Part shown: piece after piece, positions 46,310 through 55,256 of the stretch | How positions within the stretch are numbered: the first letter of the stretch is position 1 | How the letters are laid out: each line of letters opens with the position of its first letter | Source: Rhodanobacter sp. DHB23 | GTDB taxonomy: Bacteria; Pseudomonadota; Gammaproteobacteria; Xanthomonadales; Rhodanobacteraceae | Direction: 5' to 3' | Length of the DNA stretch: 64,000 bases | Assembly: GCF_014842975.1 (NCBI RefSeq) | Contig: NZ_JACYXK010000016.1 | Span: 43,735 to 107,734, forward strand | Translations under genes and position numbers: made by a program | Notes under the pieces: generated by a model | Database searches by the model: none | The model's input: only the letters and a program-made list of their open reading frames with translations | Told to the model about the DNA's origin: nothing

Positions 46310-49300
46310 TCAGTTGAACTGCCAGCGGAACACCAGTTCGCCGACACGCCCGGCCTGGAACCTGTTCGGCGACATGAACAGGGGGTTGTACTGGCCGCCG
46401 CCGGTCTGGATCTGGTTGTTGTACGCGGTCACGGTCTGGCTGTTGAAGAGGTTCAGCACCTTCAGGTCCAGCGAGAACGCGTTCTTGTCGTAGGCCCAGT
46501 CGTAGCCGACGTCCAGGTCCACCTGCTTGTACGCCGGCAGCCGGCCATAGCTGCCCTTGGGGTAGATGACGGTGGGCGAGTTCGGGTTGTTGTTCAGCGC
46601 GTTCGCGAGGGTGTTGCAGTAGAACGCATTGGTGTTGCCGGTCTGGCCGCTGCCAATGTCCGTGCTGTTAGGGTACGGATAGTTGGACAGGCAGTCGATC
46701 GGGCCGCCCTGGTAGTAGGTCAGCGCACCGCCCAGGCGCAGGCCCTTCAGGAACTCGCCGTAGTGGGCGAACTTGTAGTAGCCGAAGACCTTGAACGTCG
46801 ACGGGATGTCGTCGGAAAGGTTTCCGTTCGCGCCCTGCAGGAAGGCTGCGGACGACAGTGCGCCGTCGTAGCCCGTGGCGCCGGTGTTGTCGGTGCCGTT
46901 CTGCGAGTAGTCGGTGGTGCCATCGGTGTTGCCGAACTCGTGACGCCAGGTGTACGAGGCGCTCAGGTAGTACGGCTCGTCATCGGAGTAGGCGTGGTCC
47001 AGGGTCAGGCTGGCTTGGTAGATCCGGCGATGCAGCGACGGATAGCCGAGGTAGCTGGCCGGGAAGGTGTACATGGTCAGCGGGCTGTTGCTGCCGTTGA
47101 GCTGCACCGGGATGGTGATGTCCTTGCCCGGGGTGATCAGGTACTGGCCCAGCAGGCTGGCGTTCGGATAGCCATGCGCGGCCAGGTAGGCGGCTAGCTG
47201 GCTGGTGTTGCCGTCGATGTTCGGCAGCCCCATCAGCTTGCTGGTGAACAGCGTCGCGCCGGCGGTCCAGTTGTCGCCCAGCTTCTGCTGTGCGTAGACC
47301 TCGAACTGGCGCAGTTTGGCGTTCTGCGTGGTGCGCGAGATGAACTGGTCGGGTGTCAGGTAATGCAGGCCGCTGCCGGAACTGCCCTGCACCGTGCCCA
47401 CCTGGGTCAGGCCGGTCGGCACGCCATCGGGGGCCATGCCGGTGTACACGTAGGTGGTGTTGGTGTGGATGTAGCCCTGGCCGGGCGTGCCGCCGTAGGC
47501 ATTGAAGTAGAGCGGGATGCCTTCGCTGTACTCGCCCGCGGTGGCGCCGATCTTCAGGCTGGAGTCGCCGTGGACGTCCCAGGCCACGCCGACGCGTGGC
47601 GTGAAGTCACCCTTGCTGTACATCTTCACGTTGATGTTGTCGGTCATGGCGTAGTTGTCGTAACGCCCGCCGAGATAGGCCGTCCAGTTGTCGGCGAAGT
47701 GCCAGCTGTCGGCCAGGTAATAGCCGTAGGTGGGGGAGCTGTTGTAGTAGATGCGCGGCGCGTAGTTCGACGTGACGTACTTCGTGCCCGGCGCGAACGT
47801 CTGCCCCGTCGCCGGATTGACGGTCTGGCCGTTGATGACGCAGGGCTCCGTGGGGCCCGTCGCCGTGCTGCAGTAGTTGTAGGTCCAGGTGTTCGGGTTG
47901 GGGATGTTCGACTGCGCCATGCTGGGGCTGTACTGCTCGGCGCCGAAGGTGGCCTCGTTGTTCTCGGTCACGTCCCAGGTGAAGTCGATGCGCGACCCCA
48001 TCATGCGGTACTTCAGGATGTAGGCGCTGCCGGCGCCGTTGCCCGCTGGGCTGGTGTTCTGTCCCGTATCCGGGTTGTGGTACGTGATGTTGGGAACGTC
48101 GATGCCGTACAGGTTGTAGCTGGAGAAGTACTGCTGCGAGGTGCCCGCCATCGCGGTGACGGAGAACGTGTCGGTGATCTGGCCGTGGTAGTTGGCGACC
48201 AGCATCTTGTCGTGCCACGCGTTGCCGCCCCAGTTCGCCAGCGTCGGCGCGGCGCTGGCAGCGTCATACGGAGTGGCCAGCGGATACTGGGAGTCTGCCT
48301 GGTACGCGGTCTGGCGATCGCCGAAGACGTTCAGCGTATGGCCCGGCGCGATGTCCCAGGTGAGGTTGATCAGGAACTGCTTGTTGCGGTTGGTGTTGAG
48401 CGTCTTGTTCGAACCGTCGACCTGGGTGGTCGGGGTCGAGCCCTGCACGCCCTGGCCGTAGTTGTTCGGCTCGATCTCGCCCAGTGCGTAGAAGAACAGC
48501 TTGTCCTGGATGAGGGCGCCGGACGCCCAGTAGTCCTGCAGCAGGCTGGGCGACCAGTGGTTGCCCTGGTTGTTGTTGGCGATCTGCCCGTTGAGGTTGT
48601 AGGTGTTCTTGAGGTTCTCGTTCAGCACGCCGGTGGCTGGGGTGAACGACAGGTCGACGCCGGCCTTGAAGTCGTTCGTGCCCTGCTTGATCGTGCCGCT
48701 GATGACGCCGCCCATGGAGCTGCCGTACTTCGCATCCATGCCGCCGTCGACGGTCGAGATGCTCTGGAACGCCTCGTTCGGGATCTTGTCCGGCATCGCT
48801 CCCTGCTGCATGTCGGTCATGTTGAATTCGTTGATGAAGTACCGGTTCTCGGTACCCGACGCGCCGTTGAACTGTGGGGCATTGCCGTGCGAGCTGGTGA
48901 TGGCGGCCACGTTCGACTGCATCGAGCCGACGCCCACGAGATCCGGGTTGATCAGTGGCAGGCGGTTGACGTCGGTGGAGGTCCAGGTCTGGACCTGCTG
49001 GCTGGTGGTGACGTCGATCGCGTTGACCGCGGGGCGGCTGGCGGTGACGGTCACCGAGTTCAGGTTGGTCACGTTCTTGCCGGTGGCCGCGAAGATGGCG
49101 GGGCTGTTGGAGCCGGCATGCACGGTGACTCCGAGCTGGTCGACGACCTGGCCGTCGCGCAGCAGCTTGACGACGTAGTCGCCGGGCATCAGGCCGGTGA
49201 CCGTGTAATGGCCGCTGGCATCGGTCTGCACCTTGTTGTCATAACCCGTCGCCGGATTGGTCACTTCGGCGACCACGTTCTTGCCCGCGGGCGCGCTGCC

Positions 49301-49393
49301 ATAGACGCCGCCCGTGATTGCCTGCGCATGGGCTGATCCGCTGATTATCAGCGTCGCGACGATTGCTGTGGATAGAACCCTCTTGCGATACAT
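46310..49393 (-). CDS. TonB-dependent receptor of the glycan locus (second, Oar-like)
   Basis: A 1027-residue receptor. The signal peptide is MYRKRVLSTAIVATLIISGS-AHAQ. It is followed by a carboxypeptidase-regulatory-like domain (AITGGVYGSAPAGKNVVAEV ... GHYTVTGLMPGDYVVKLLRD), a TonB-box-like TNLNSVTVTASRPAVNAIDV, a plug (ENRYFINEFNMTDMQQG, KYGSSMGGVISG) and a barrel ending RVGELVFRWQFN. Same architecture as the receptor at 15645. GAGGGGAG precedes the chosen ATG. Two operator-like palindromes lie 200-300 bases upstream (sites C and D), linking it to the glycan regulon. Confidence 0.9.
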   Translation of the reverse strand: MYRKRVLSTAIVATLIISGSAHAQAITGGVYGSAPAGKNVVAEVTNPATGYDNKVQTDASGHYTVTGLMPGDYVVKLLRDGQVVDQLGVTVHAGSNSPAIFAATGKNVTNLNSVTVTASRPAVNAIDVTTSQQVQTWTSTDVNRLPLINPDLVGVGSMQSNVAAITSSHGNAPQFNGASGTENRYFINEFNMTDMQQGAMPDKIPNEAFQSISTVDGGMDAKYGSSMGGVISGTIKQGTNDFKAGVDLSFTPATGVLNENLKNTYNLNGQIANNNQGNHWSPSLLQDYWASGALIQDKLFFYALGEIEPNNYGQGVQGSTPTTQVDGSNKTLNTNRNKQFLINLTWDIAPGHTLNVFGDRQTAYQADSQYPLATPYDAASAAPTLANWGGNAWHDKMLVANYHGQITDTFSVTAMAGTSQQYFSSYNLYGIDVPNITYHNPDTGQNTSPAGNGAGSAYILKYRMMGSRIDFTWDVTENNEATFGAEQYSPSMAQSNIPNPNTWTYNYCSTATGPTEPCVINGQTVNPATGQTFAPGTKYVTSNYAPRIYYNSSPTYGYYLADSWHFADNWTAYLGGRYDNYAMTDNINVKMYSKGDFTPRVGVAWDVHGDSSLKIGATAGEYSEGIPLYFNAYGGTPGQGYIHTNTTYVYTGMAPDGVPTGLTQVGTVQGSSGSGLHYLTPDQFISRTTQNAKLRQFEVYAQQKLGDNWTAGATLFTSKLMGLPNIDGNTSQLAAYLAAHGYPNASLLGQYLITPGKDITIPVQLNGSNSPLTMYTFPASYLGYPSLHRRIYQASLTLDHAYSDDEPYYLSASYTWRHEFGNTDGTTDYSQNGTDNTGATGYDGALSSAAFLQGANGNLSDDIPSTFKVFGYYKFAHYGEFLKGLRLGGALTYYQGGPIDCLSNYPYPNSTDIGSGQTGNTNAFYCNTLANALNNNPNSPTVIYPKGSYGRLPAYKQVDLDVGYDWAYDKNAFSLDLKVLNLFNSQTVTAYNNQIQTGGGQYNPLFMSPNRFQAGRVGELVFRWQFN

Positions 49394-49599
49394 GTGACTC
49401 CCCTCGCTCGCCATTTGGCTTAAGTGTTAATGGAATCCCCCTTATCCGATGTTTCAGGGGGCACAAAACCACCCTTGGCCATGGCTTTCGCCATGACCCT
49501 TGGTACCGCTCTCCGGGATTTATGCCGGCCGACTCAGTCGAAGGGCATATGCCGCAGGCGAAACAATTGCCACGCCGTCCCCAAATCCCTTCCTTCGTA

Positions 49600-49620
49600 A
49601 AATTAGATCGATCTAAATTT
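49600..49620. promoter_or_regulatory. Palindromic operator-like site C before the second receptor
   Basis: A near-perfect dyad: TTAGATCGATCTAA (49603-49616) is fully symmetric and is extended by A/T on both sides (AAA...ATTT). It is the most complete copy of the motif in the window. The 780 bases between the receptor start (49393) and the epimerase stop (50193) otherwise hold only site D and no gene that I can support. Confidence 0.75.
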
Positions 49621-49680
49621 TAGGGCGCTATAACGCGCTCAACATAGATAAAACAACGGAAGAACCGCTGTCAATAGGAA

Positions 49681-49700
49681 TTTGTATTGATCTAAATTTT
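49681..49700. promoter_or_regulatory. Variant operator-like site D
   Basis: TTTGTATTGATCTAAATTTT repeats the right half of site C (GATCTAAATTTT) 78 bases away, with a degenerate left half. Paired sites could allow looping by a dimeric or tetrameric repressor. Confidence 0.5.
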
Positions 49701-50192
49701 GTGCAATGCAGCGATTATGACGCGATGCGGTATCGGGTTGGCGCCTTCAGCAGACGTCATGGCCTGCATTCGCCCTGCATGGCCACGCACGGCCGCCAGC
49801 GCACTCGTGATGGGCAATGGATTTCTTCTGATTCACGAAGCAAGAAGTAAATCGAGTGGACCTTAATCAAGGGCCGCGAATCTTGTATCCGGCACATTCC
49901 GATGCTTGCCGGCATTTCCGCGAATGGCCATGCTTTTTACCGGCCATGGCTTTATGCCTATGGCGGCATGTCGTCTGGTGCTTTTGGCTCCGGCCGGGTT
50001 TGAATGCCGCGGGATGGTCTGGCGCCGGATCAATTGATTATCCGTGCCTTGCAGCATCATCCCCGGGGACAGGGCAGGCCGGCTGCGTCGATGGCGCCGC
50101 GTCGTGCACATTCGCCCCGTCCGGGCCCCTGTGTCGGCCACCTCCGGCGCAGGCGCCGAGGGGTGGATGGATCCTGGGCCCGGGCGCCGTTG

Positions 50193-51425
50193 TCAGCGCC
50201 CGTGCAACTGCAGCAACTCGTAGCACGCGCCCATGGTGTGGTAGTCCACCTTGCCGGCGGGGCTCTTCTCGTCGCTGTACTTGCGGTTGTCGCGGGTGAG
50301 GATGCGGTACCAGGCGCCGTATTCGTGGTCGACGAAGTGCTGCCACGAATACGCCCACAGCTTGTCGTGCCACGCGGCGTAGCCGGCGTCGCCGGTGCGG
50401 GCGTGCAGCAGGGCGGCGGCGGCGAGCGATTCGGCTTGCACCCAGAAATACTTGTCGTCGTCGCACACGCTGCCGTCGGGCGCGAAGCCGTAGCACAGGC
50501 CGCCGTGCTTCTCGTCCCACGCGTGCTTCACCGCGGTGTCGAACAGGTGGCGTGCGACGGGCAGGATCCAGCGCTCCTCGCGGTTGCGCTCCAGCAGCAG
50601 CGGCTCGAGGATCATCAGCAGCTTGGCCCATTCGGTCTGGTGGCCGGGCTGGAAGCCCCAGGGGCGGAACAGGTGCTTGGGGTTGTCCTTGTTGTAGTCC
50701 CAGTCGATGCGCCACTGCGTGTCGTAGTGCTCCCACACCAGGCCGTCGGCCAGCGCGGCCTGGCGGCGCGTCATGTGGTCGGCCAGCGTGAGCGCGCGGT
50801 CGAGGTAGCGCACGTCGTCGCTGGCCTGGTACGCGGCCAGCATCGCCTCGCACATGTGCATGTTCGCGTTCTGGCCGCGGTAGCTGCTGAAGTGCCAGTC
50901 GGCATCGGCCTCGTCGCGGTACAGGCCGGCCCCGGCGTCCCAGTAGCGGCGTTCGAGCAGGTCCCAGGTTTCGTCCATCCACGCGGCGGCTTCGGCGATG
51001 CCGGCCTTCAGCGCGCTGGAGTAGGCCAGCAGCACGAAGGCGACGCCGTAGGCGTGGTTGGTGCGGTCTTCCGCCTTGCCGTCGCGGATCGTCCAGGTGT
51101 AGCCGCCGGTCTGCGCGTTGCGGTGCACGTCGCGCAGGTAGCGCAGGCCGTGGCGCACGGCGTCGCGGTATTCGGCGGCGAGCGTGGCGTCGTCGGCGAA
51201 CTCGATCGCCGCCATCGCGTAGTTGAAGACGAAGCGCGTGCTGCTCACCAGGTGGCGGTGGCTGCGGTCGTAGATGGCTCCGTCGTCCTTGTAGTAGTGG
51301 AAGAAGCCGCCGGCCGGGTCGATCGCGTGCGGGTGGTAGAACGCCATGGTGTCGGCGATGTGCCGGCGCAGGAAGGCGGGCGAGTTGAAGTCGGGCAGCG
51401 GCGTGGCGGGCAGGACGGAACTCAT
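50193..51425 (-). CDS. AGE-family D-mannose isomerase / epimerase
   Basis: A 410-residue cytoplasmic (alpha/alpha)6 protein of the N-acylglucosamine 2-epimerase family. Motifs include PAGGFFHYYKDDGAIYDRSH, RFVFNYAMAAIEFADD, QNANMHMCEAMLAAYQASDD, PWGFQPGHQTEWAKLLMILE and EYGAWYRILTRDN, with conserved histidines likely to act as acid/base pairs. Members interconvert mannose and fructose (mannose isomerase) or epimerise glucose or GlcNAc at C2. With a fructokinase 11 bases upstream and mannosidases nearby, mannose isomerase is the most likely role (inference). It is the last gene of the LacI-permease-kinase operon. Confidence 0.87.
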   Translation of the reverse strand: MSSVLPATPLPDFNSPAFLRRHIADTMAFYHPHAIDPAGGFFHYYKDDGAIYDRSHRHLVSSTRFVFNYAMAAIEFADDATLAAEYRDAVRHGLRYLRDVHRNAQTGGYTWTIRDGKAEDRTNHAYGVAFVLLAYSSALKAGIAEAAAWMDETWDLLERRYWDAGAGLYRDEADADWHFSSYRGQNANMHMCEAMLAAYQASDDVRYLDRALTLADHMTRRQAALADGLVWEHYDTQWRIDWDYNKDNPKHLFRPWGFQPGHQTEWAKLLMILEPLLLERNREERWILPVARHLFDTAVKHAWDEKHGGLCYGFAPDGSVCDDDKYFWVQAESLAAAALLHARTGDAGYAAWHDKLWAYSWQHFVDHEYGAWYRILTRDNRKYSDEKSPAGKVDYHTMGACYELLQLHGR

Positions 51426-51436
51426 GGGTGCGGGAC

Positions 51437-52411
51437 TCAGGAATGTGATGCCATGAAGGCGAGGACTTCGCCGGTGGTCGGCAGCGAGACAAACGAGCCT
51501 TGCCGCGTCACCGCGATCGCGGCGGCGGCGGCGGCATGGCGCAGGGTGGCGTGCAGGCGCGGCAGCGTGGCGACCAGCGCGTCGAGGTCGCGTGCGCCGA
51601 CCTGCTGCTCGGCCAGTTGCTGCAGCAGGCCGCCCACGAAGGCGTCGCCCGCGGCGGTGCTGTCCACCATCGGCACGCTGTAGGCGGGCAGTTCGCCCTC
51701 GGCATCGGGGTGGAACCAGCGCAGCGGGGCGGGGCCGTCGGTGACCACCAGCAGGCGCGTGCGGCCCTGCCACAGGCGTTCCAGCACGGCGTCTGCGCCG
51801 TCCACCGCCAGCCAGGCGAATTCCTCGGCGCTGAGCTTCACCAGGTCGGCGAGTTGCAGCGCGGGCCACACCTGCGCGCGCGCGTCGACGTCCTGCGGCC
51901 ACAGCGCCGGGCGCAGGTTGAGGTCGAAGCTCACCAGCGCGCCGGCGGCGCGCGCGCGGCGCATGCCTTCGCGGGTGGTTTCCGCCGCGGCCGGTTCGGT
52001 CATGCTGTTGGAGCAGACGTGGAACACCGCGGTGTCGTCGAACGCATCGGCGCGGAAGTGCTCGGGGCGGAACAGCAGGTCGGCCGAGGGCGGCCGGTAG
52101 AAGCTGAAGCTGCGGTCACCGTGCGCGTCCAGCGCCACGAAGGCCAGCGCGGTGTTCGCTTCGCCGGTGCGTGCCACGTCGCGGGTGTCCACGTCGGCGT
52201 GCCTCAGGCTGTCGAGCAGGAAGTCGCCGAACAGGTCCTGGCCCAGCATGCCGGCGAAGCGCGCCGCGCCGCCCAGCTTCGCCACCGCCACCGCCACGTT
52301 GGCGGGCGCGCCGCCGGCGAACGGCACGAAGGCGCGCGGGTAGCCGTGGGCGTCGCGGCCTTCGGCGTGGAAATCGATCAGCGCTTCGCCGAAGCAGAGT
52401 ACGGAATGCAT
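51437..52411 (-). CDS. PfkB-family fructokinase
   Basis: A 324-residue sugar kinase with the PfkB N-motif FAGGAPANVAVAVAKLGGAA and the C-motif VDSTAAGDAFVGGLL (catalytic Asp near residue 257). GEALIDFHAEGRD at the N-terminus fits the fructokinase branch. It would phosphorylate fructose to fructose 6-phosphate with ATP, feeding glycolysis. Eight bases separate it from the permease and 11 from the isomerase, so they are one transcription unit. Other hexoses cannot be excluded. Confidence 0.88.
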   Translation of the reverse strand: MHSVLCFGEALIDFHAEGRDAHGYPRAFVPFAGGAPANVAVAVAKLGGAARFAGMLGQDLFGDFLLDSLRHADVDTRDVARTGEANTALAFVALDAHGDRSFSFYRPPSADLLFRPEHFRADAFDDTAVFHVCSNSMTEPAAAETTREGMRRARAAGALVSFDLNLRPALWPQDVDARAQVWPALQLADLVKLSAEEFAWLAVDGADAVLERLWQGRTRLLVVTDGPAPLRWFHPDAEGELPAYSVPMVDSTAAGDAFVGGLLQQLAEQQVGARDLDALVATLPRLHATLRHAAAAAAIAVTRQGSFVSLPTTGEVLAFMASHS

Positions 52412-52419
52412 CGTGCGGA

Positions 52420-53736
52420 TTACCTCTGGATGGCGTCACGGATCTTCGATCCGTGCAGGCCGTAGAACAGGATGAAGGCGTAGCAAAGCACCGGCAGCAC
52501 GAAGGCGTGGTGCACGCCCAGGTGATCGGCCAGCACGCCTTGCAGCCACGGGATCAGCGCGCCGCCGACGATGGCCATGATCAGCAGGCTGGACGCCTTG
52601 TCGGTGAGCGGTCCCAACCGCTCGATGCCCAGCGCGAAGATGGTGGGGAACATGATCGAGTTGAACAGGCCCACCGCGACGATGCTGTACATCGCCACGT
52701 GGCCCTGGCTCGTCATGCTGACCAGCACCAGCACGCCCGCGATGGCGGCGAACACCGCCAGCAGTCGACGCGGATTGAGCCATGCCAGCAGGAAGGTGCC
52801 GAGGAAGCGGCCGATCATCGCGCCCGTCCAGTAGAAGCTCACGTAGCGCGATGCCTGCTGTTCGGTCATGCCGCCGATATCCGGCTGTGCGAGGTAGTTG
52901 ATGAGGAAGCTGCCGATGGCCACTTCCGCGCCCACGTAGCAGAAGATCGCGATCACGCCGTACTTCACGTGCGGGACGCGCAGCGCGTCACCCAGCGTGT
53001 GCCTGAGGCCACCCGCCTGCTCGCTGGCTTCGGCCAGCGGCGGCAGGCGGAACAGCGCCACGAACACGGCCAGCAGGAACAGCACGGCCGTCAGCACCAG
53101 GTAAGGCATCTGCACCGCATGCGCCTGCTGCGCGCGGTAGGCCGCCTGTTGCAGGGCGGGCAGTGCAGCTACCTGGTCGGCGCTCAGCATGACACCGGAG
53201 AGGATCAGCAGGCCGCCCACCCACGGTGCCACGGCGGTGCCGAACGAATTGAGCGTCTGCGCCAGCGTCAGCCGGCTGGAGCCGGTGCGCGCGGGGCCGA
53301 GCAGGGCCACGTAGGGATTGGCCGCCACCTGCAGCACGGTGATGCCGGTGGCCAGCACGAAGAACGCGAAGAGGAACAACGGATAGCTCTGCCATTCTGC
53401 CGCTGGCGAGAACAGCAGTGCGCCTATGCCCGCGACGGCAAGCCCCGCCACCATGCCGCGCTTGAAGCCAAGGCGTTCCACCAGCCTGCCGGCGGGCAGC
53501 GCCATCAGGAAATACGCGCCGAAGAACACGAACTGCACCAGCATGGCCTGCGAATAGTTCAGCGTGAAAAGCGCTTTCAGGTGCGGGATCAGGATGTCGT
53601 TGAGGCTGGTCAGCGCGCCCCACATGAAGAAGATCACCGAACAGGCCATCATCGCCGCCGGGTAATCGGTATAGCGGCCGCTGCCGGCGTTGCCGCTGGC
53701 GGCGGGCGAAGGTTGTGGCGCGGAAGCAAAGGCCAT
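52420..53736 (-). CDS. FucP-like sugar MFS permease
   Basis: A 438-residue, twelve-helix major facilitator of the L-fucose/glucose/galactose permease type. The family pattern is MMACSVIFFMWGALTSLNDI near residue 28, then LIPHLKALFTLNYSQAMLVQ, QVAANPYVALLGPARTGSSR (with the family NPY) and FNSIMFPTIFALGIERLGPL. It probably imports the monosaccharide released by the mannosidases (mannose, fructose or fucose) across the inner membrane by proton symport. The N-terminus is serine/proline-rich and cytoplasmic. It starts 20 bases after the LacI stop. Confidence 0.9.
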   Translation of the reverse strand: MAFASAPQPSPAASGNAGSGRYTDYPAAMMACSVIFFMWGALTSLNDILIPHLKALFTLNYSQAMLVQFVFFGAYFLMALPAGRLVERLGFKRGMVAGLAVAGIGALLFSPAAEWQSYPLFLFAFFVLATGITVLQVAANPYVALLGPARTGSSRLTLAQTLNSFGTAVAPWVGGLLILSGVMLSADQVAALPALQQAAYRAQQAHAVQMPYLVLTAVLFLLAVFVALFRLPPLAEASEQAGGLRHTLGDALRVPHVKYGVIAIFCYVGAEVAIGSFLINYLAQPDIGGMTEQQASRYVSFYWTGAMIGRFLGTFLLAWLNPRRLLAVFAAIAGVLVLVSMTSQGHVAMYSIVAVGLFNSIMFPTIFALGIERLGPLTDKASSLLIMAIVGGALIPWLQGVLADHLGVHHAFVLPVLCYAFILFYGLHGSKIRDAIQR

Positions 53737-53756
53737 GCGTTTCCCCAGGTGGAAGA

Positions 53757-54815
53757 TCAGGCTGCCGGCGGCGGGCAACTGCTGCCGCGCACCACCAGTT
53801 GCACCGGGAACACGGTGCGCTGCGGATCGGCCTGCGGCTCGCCCAGCCGGCGCAGCAGCAGTTCGGCGGCCTGGCGGCCGCGCGCGCGCGGCATCGAGGC
53901 CAGCGTGGTGAGTGGCGGCGCGCTCAGCGCGGCTTCGGCGATGTCGTCGAAGCCGGTGACGGCGAAGTCGCGGCCGGGCCGGATGCCGCGCTGGTACAGG
54001 CCCAGCATCAGGCCCAGCGCCACCGCGTCGTTGTAGCAGACCGCCGCGGTGGGCGCGGGCGCGTCGAAGAACAGCGCGCCGCACTGCGCCGCCGCGTCCA
54101 CGCGGTTCGGCGCGCATTCGATGCGCCAGTGCGGTTCGATCGGCAGGCCCGCCGCCTTCATCGCCTCGACGTAGCCGGCGTGGCGCTGCTGGCAGGAACT
54201 GGAGCCGGCGTGGCCGCCGAAGAAGGCGATGCGCCGCTGGCCCAGCGCGATCAGGTGCTCGGTGGCCAGCCGCGCGCCGCGCTGGTTGTCCAGCATCAGC
54301 CGGTCCCACGGCGCGTCGGACGAGGCCTTGCCGCCGAGTTCGCGGTTGAACAGCAGCAGCGGCGTGCGCATGCCGATGGTCTTCAGCACCTGGCCGGCGT
54401 CGCTGCCTTCCGCGGGCGAAAGGATCACGCCGGCCGGGTCGTGCTCCAGCAGCGAGCCGAGCACCGCCTGCTCGCGCGCGATCGATTCCCCGGTGCTGCC
54501 CAGCAGGGTGACGTAGCCGGCGCCGCCCAGCGCCTCGTCCACGCCGGTGGCGAACTCGGCGAAGAACGGGTTGGCGAGGTCGTTGAGCACCAGCGCTATG
54601 CTCGACGAGATGCGCCGGCGCAGGTTGGCCGCGGCGCGGTTGTACACGTAGCCTTGGCGGCGCAGTTCCTCCTCGACGCGGGCGCGGGTGAGCTTGTTCA
54701 CCAGCGGGCTGCCGCGCAGCACCAGCGACACGGTGGCGCGCGACACGTCGCAACCGGCGGCGATGTCGGCGAGAGTGATCTTGCGGTTGGCGTGAGGCGT
54801 GCTGTCCGTGGCCAT
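53757..54815 (-). CDS. LacI-family regulator of the sugar operon
   Basis: A 352-residue LacI/GalR repressor. The helix-turn-helix is KITLADIAAGCDVSRATVSL with the hinge helix YVYNRAAANLRRRISSSIAL. The periplasmic-binding-protein-like sensor includes RIAFFGGHAGSSSCQQRHAG and the C-terminal dimer region. ATG at 54815 (MATDSTPHANRK) was chosen; a TTG ten codons upstream lies inside an operator-like repeat. It heads the permease-kinase-isomerase operon and probably represses it and related glycan genes until a sugar binds. Confidence 0.9.
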   Translation of the reverse strand: MATDSTPHANRKITLADIAAGCDVSRATVSLVLRGSPLVNKLTRARVEEELRRQGYVYNRAAANLRRRISSSIALVLNDLANPFFAEFATGVDEALGGAGYVTLLGSTGESIAREQAVLGSLLEHDPAGVILSPAEGSDAGQVLKTIGMRTPLLLFNRELGGKASSDAPWDRLMLDNQRGARLATEHLIALGQRRIAFFGGHAGSSSCQQRHAGYVEAMKAAGLPIEPHWRIECAPNRVDAAAQCGALFFDAPAPTAAVCYNDAVALGLMLGLYQRGIRPGRDFAVTGFDDIAEAALSAPPLTTLASMPRARGRQAAELLLRRLGEPQADPQRTVFPVQLVVRGSSCPPPAA

Positions 54816-54832
54816 GCTCGTCTTGACGGGTA

Positions 54833-54939
54833 TTGGAACGATCAAAATGTAGCGTATGCGGGGCGCCAGCGCTTCCGCGATGCAGCATGCACAAGTCCGT
54901 GCCGCGATGGTAGCGTCCCCGGCTTGGAACGATACAAAT
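54833..54939. promoter_or_regulatory. Two 16-bp operator-like repeats ahead of the LacI gene
   Basis: TTGGAACGATCAAAAT (54833-54848) and TTGGAACGATACAAAT (54924-54939) match at 14 of 16 positions and lie 91 bases apart in the promoter region of the LacI operon. Their right half CGATACAAAT resembles CGATCTAAAT of sites A to D, so one regulator may bind all. The left half GGAACG differs. They suit autorepression and may also act on the divergent GH92 gene. Confidence 0.6.
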
Positions 54940-55002
54940 TTTTGCGGTTTCCTTGTGGAAGTCCGGCTGACCGGTTTTTACCCGCTATCCCGGTGCCTTT
55001 GC

Positions 55003-55180
55003 CCGTCATCCCGGCGTAAGCCGGACAAGCGCTCCGCGCGCAGAACGCCCGAAGGGCGGCCCCGAAGGGGCGAGCGAAGCGAGTCATCCAGTGCCTGCAA
55101 TGCCTTAGCTTGAATGCAAAGTCACTGGATTCCGGCTTGACCAGCCTTCGGCTGTTGTGAAGCTCCTCGCCGGAATGACG
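55003..55180. repeat. REP/BIME-like dispersed repeat before the second GH92
   Basis: It begins CCGTCATCCCGGCGTAAGCC, carries GGACAAGCGCTCCGCGCGCA and CGAAGGGCGGCCCCGAAGGG, and ends CGCCGGAATGACGAGC, forming a large imperfect inverted repeat. It has the same modules as 7275-7425 (including CACTGGATTCCGGCTTG against CACTGGATCCCAGCTTG). Confidence 0.8.
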
Positions 55181-55256
55181 AGCAAAAGATCGACGGGCAA
55201 AAGACCAAAGCCTCCTTCGATCGCGGAAACCAGGCACGCACTTCAAAGAGGCATCC

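Noticed and set aside
47363..49336. A 657-residue plus-strand frame opposite the second glycan receptor
   Set aside because: Valine/arginine/glycine-rich shadow without motifs; the receptor on the minus strand has signal peptide, plug and barrel.
49856..50299. Possible plus-strand gene between operator site D and the epimerase
   Set aside because: It overlaps the end of the epimerase gene, has no ribosome site and shows a biased, non-protein-like composition.
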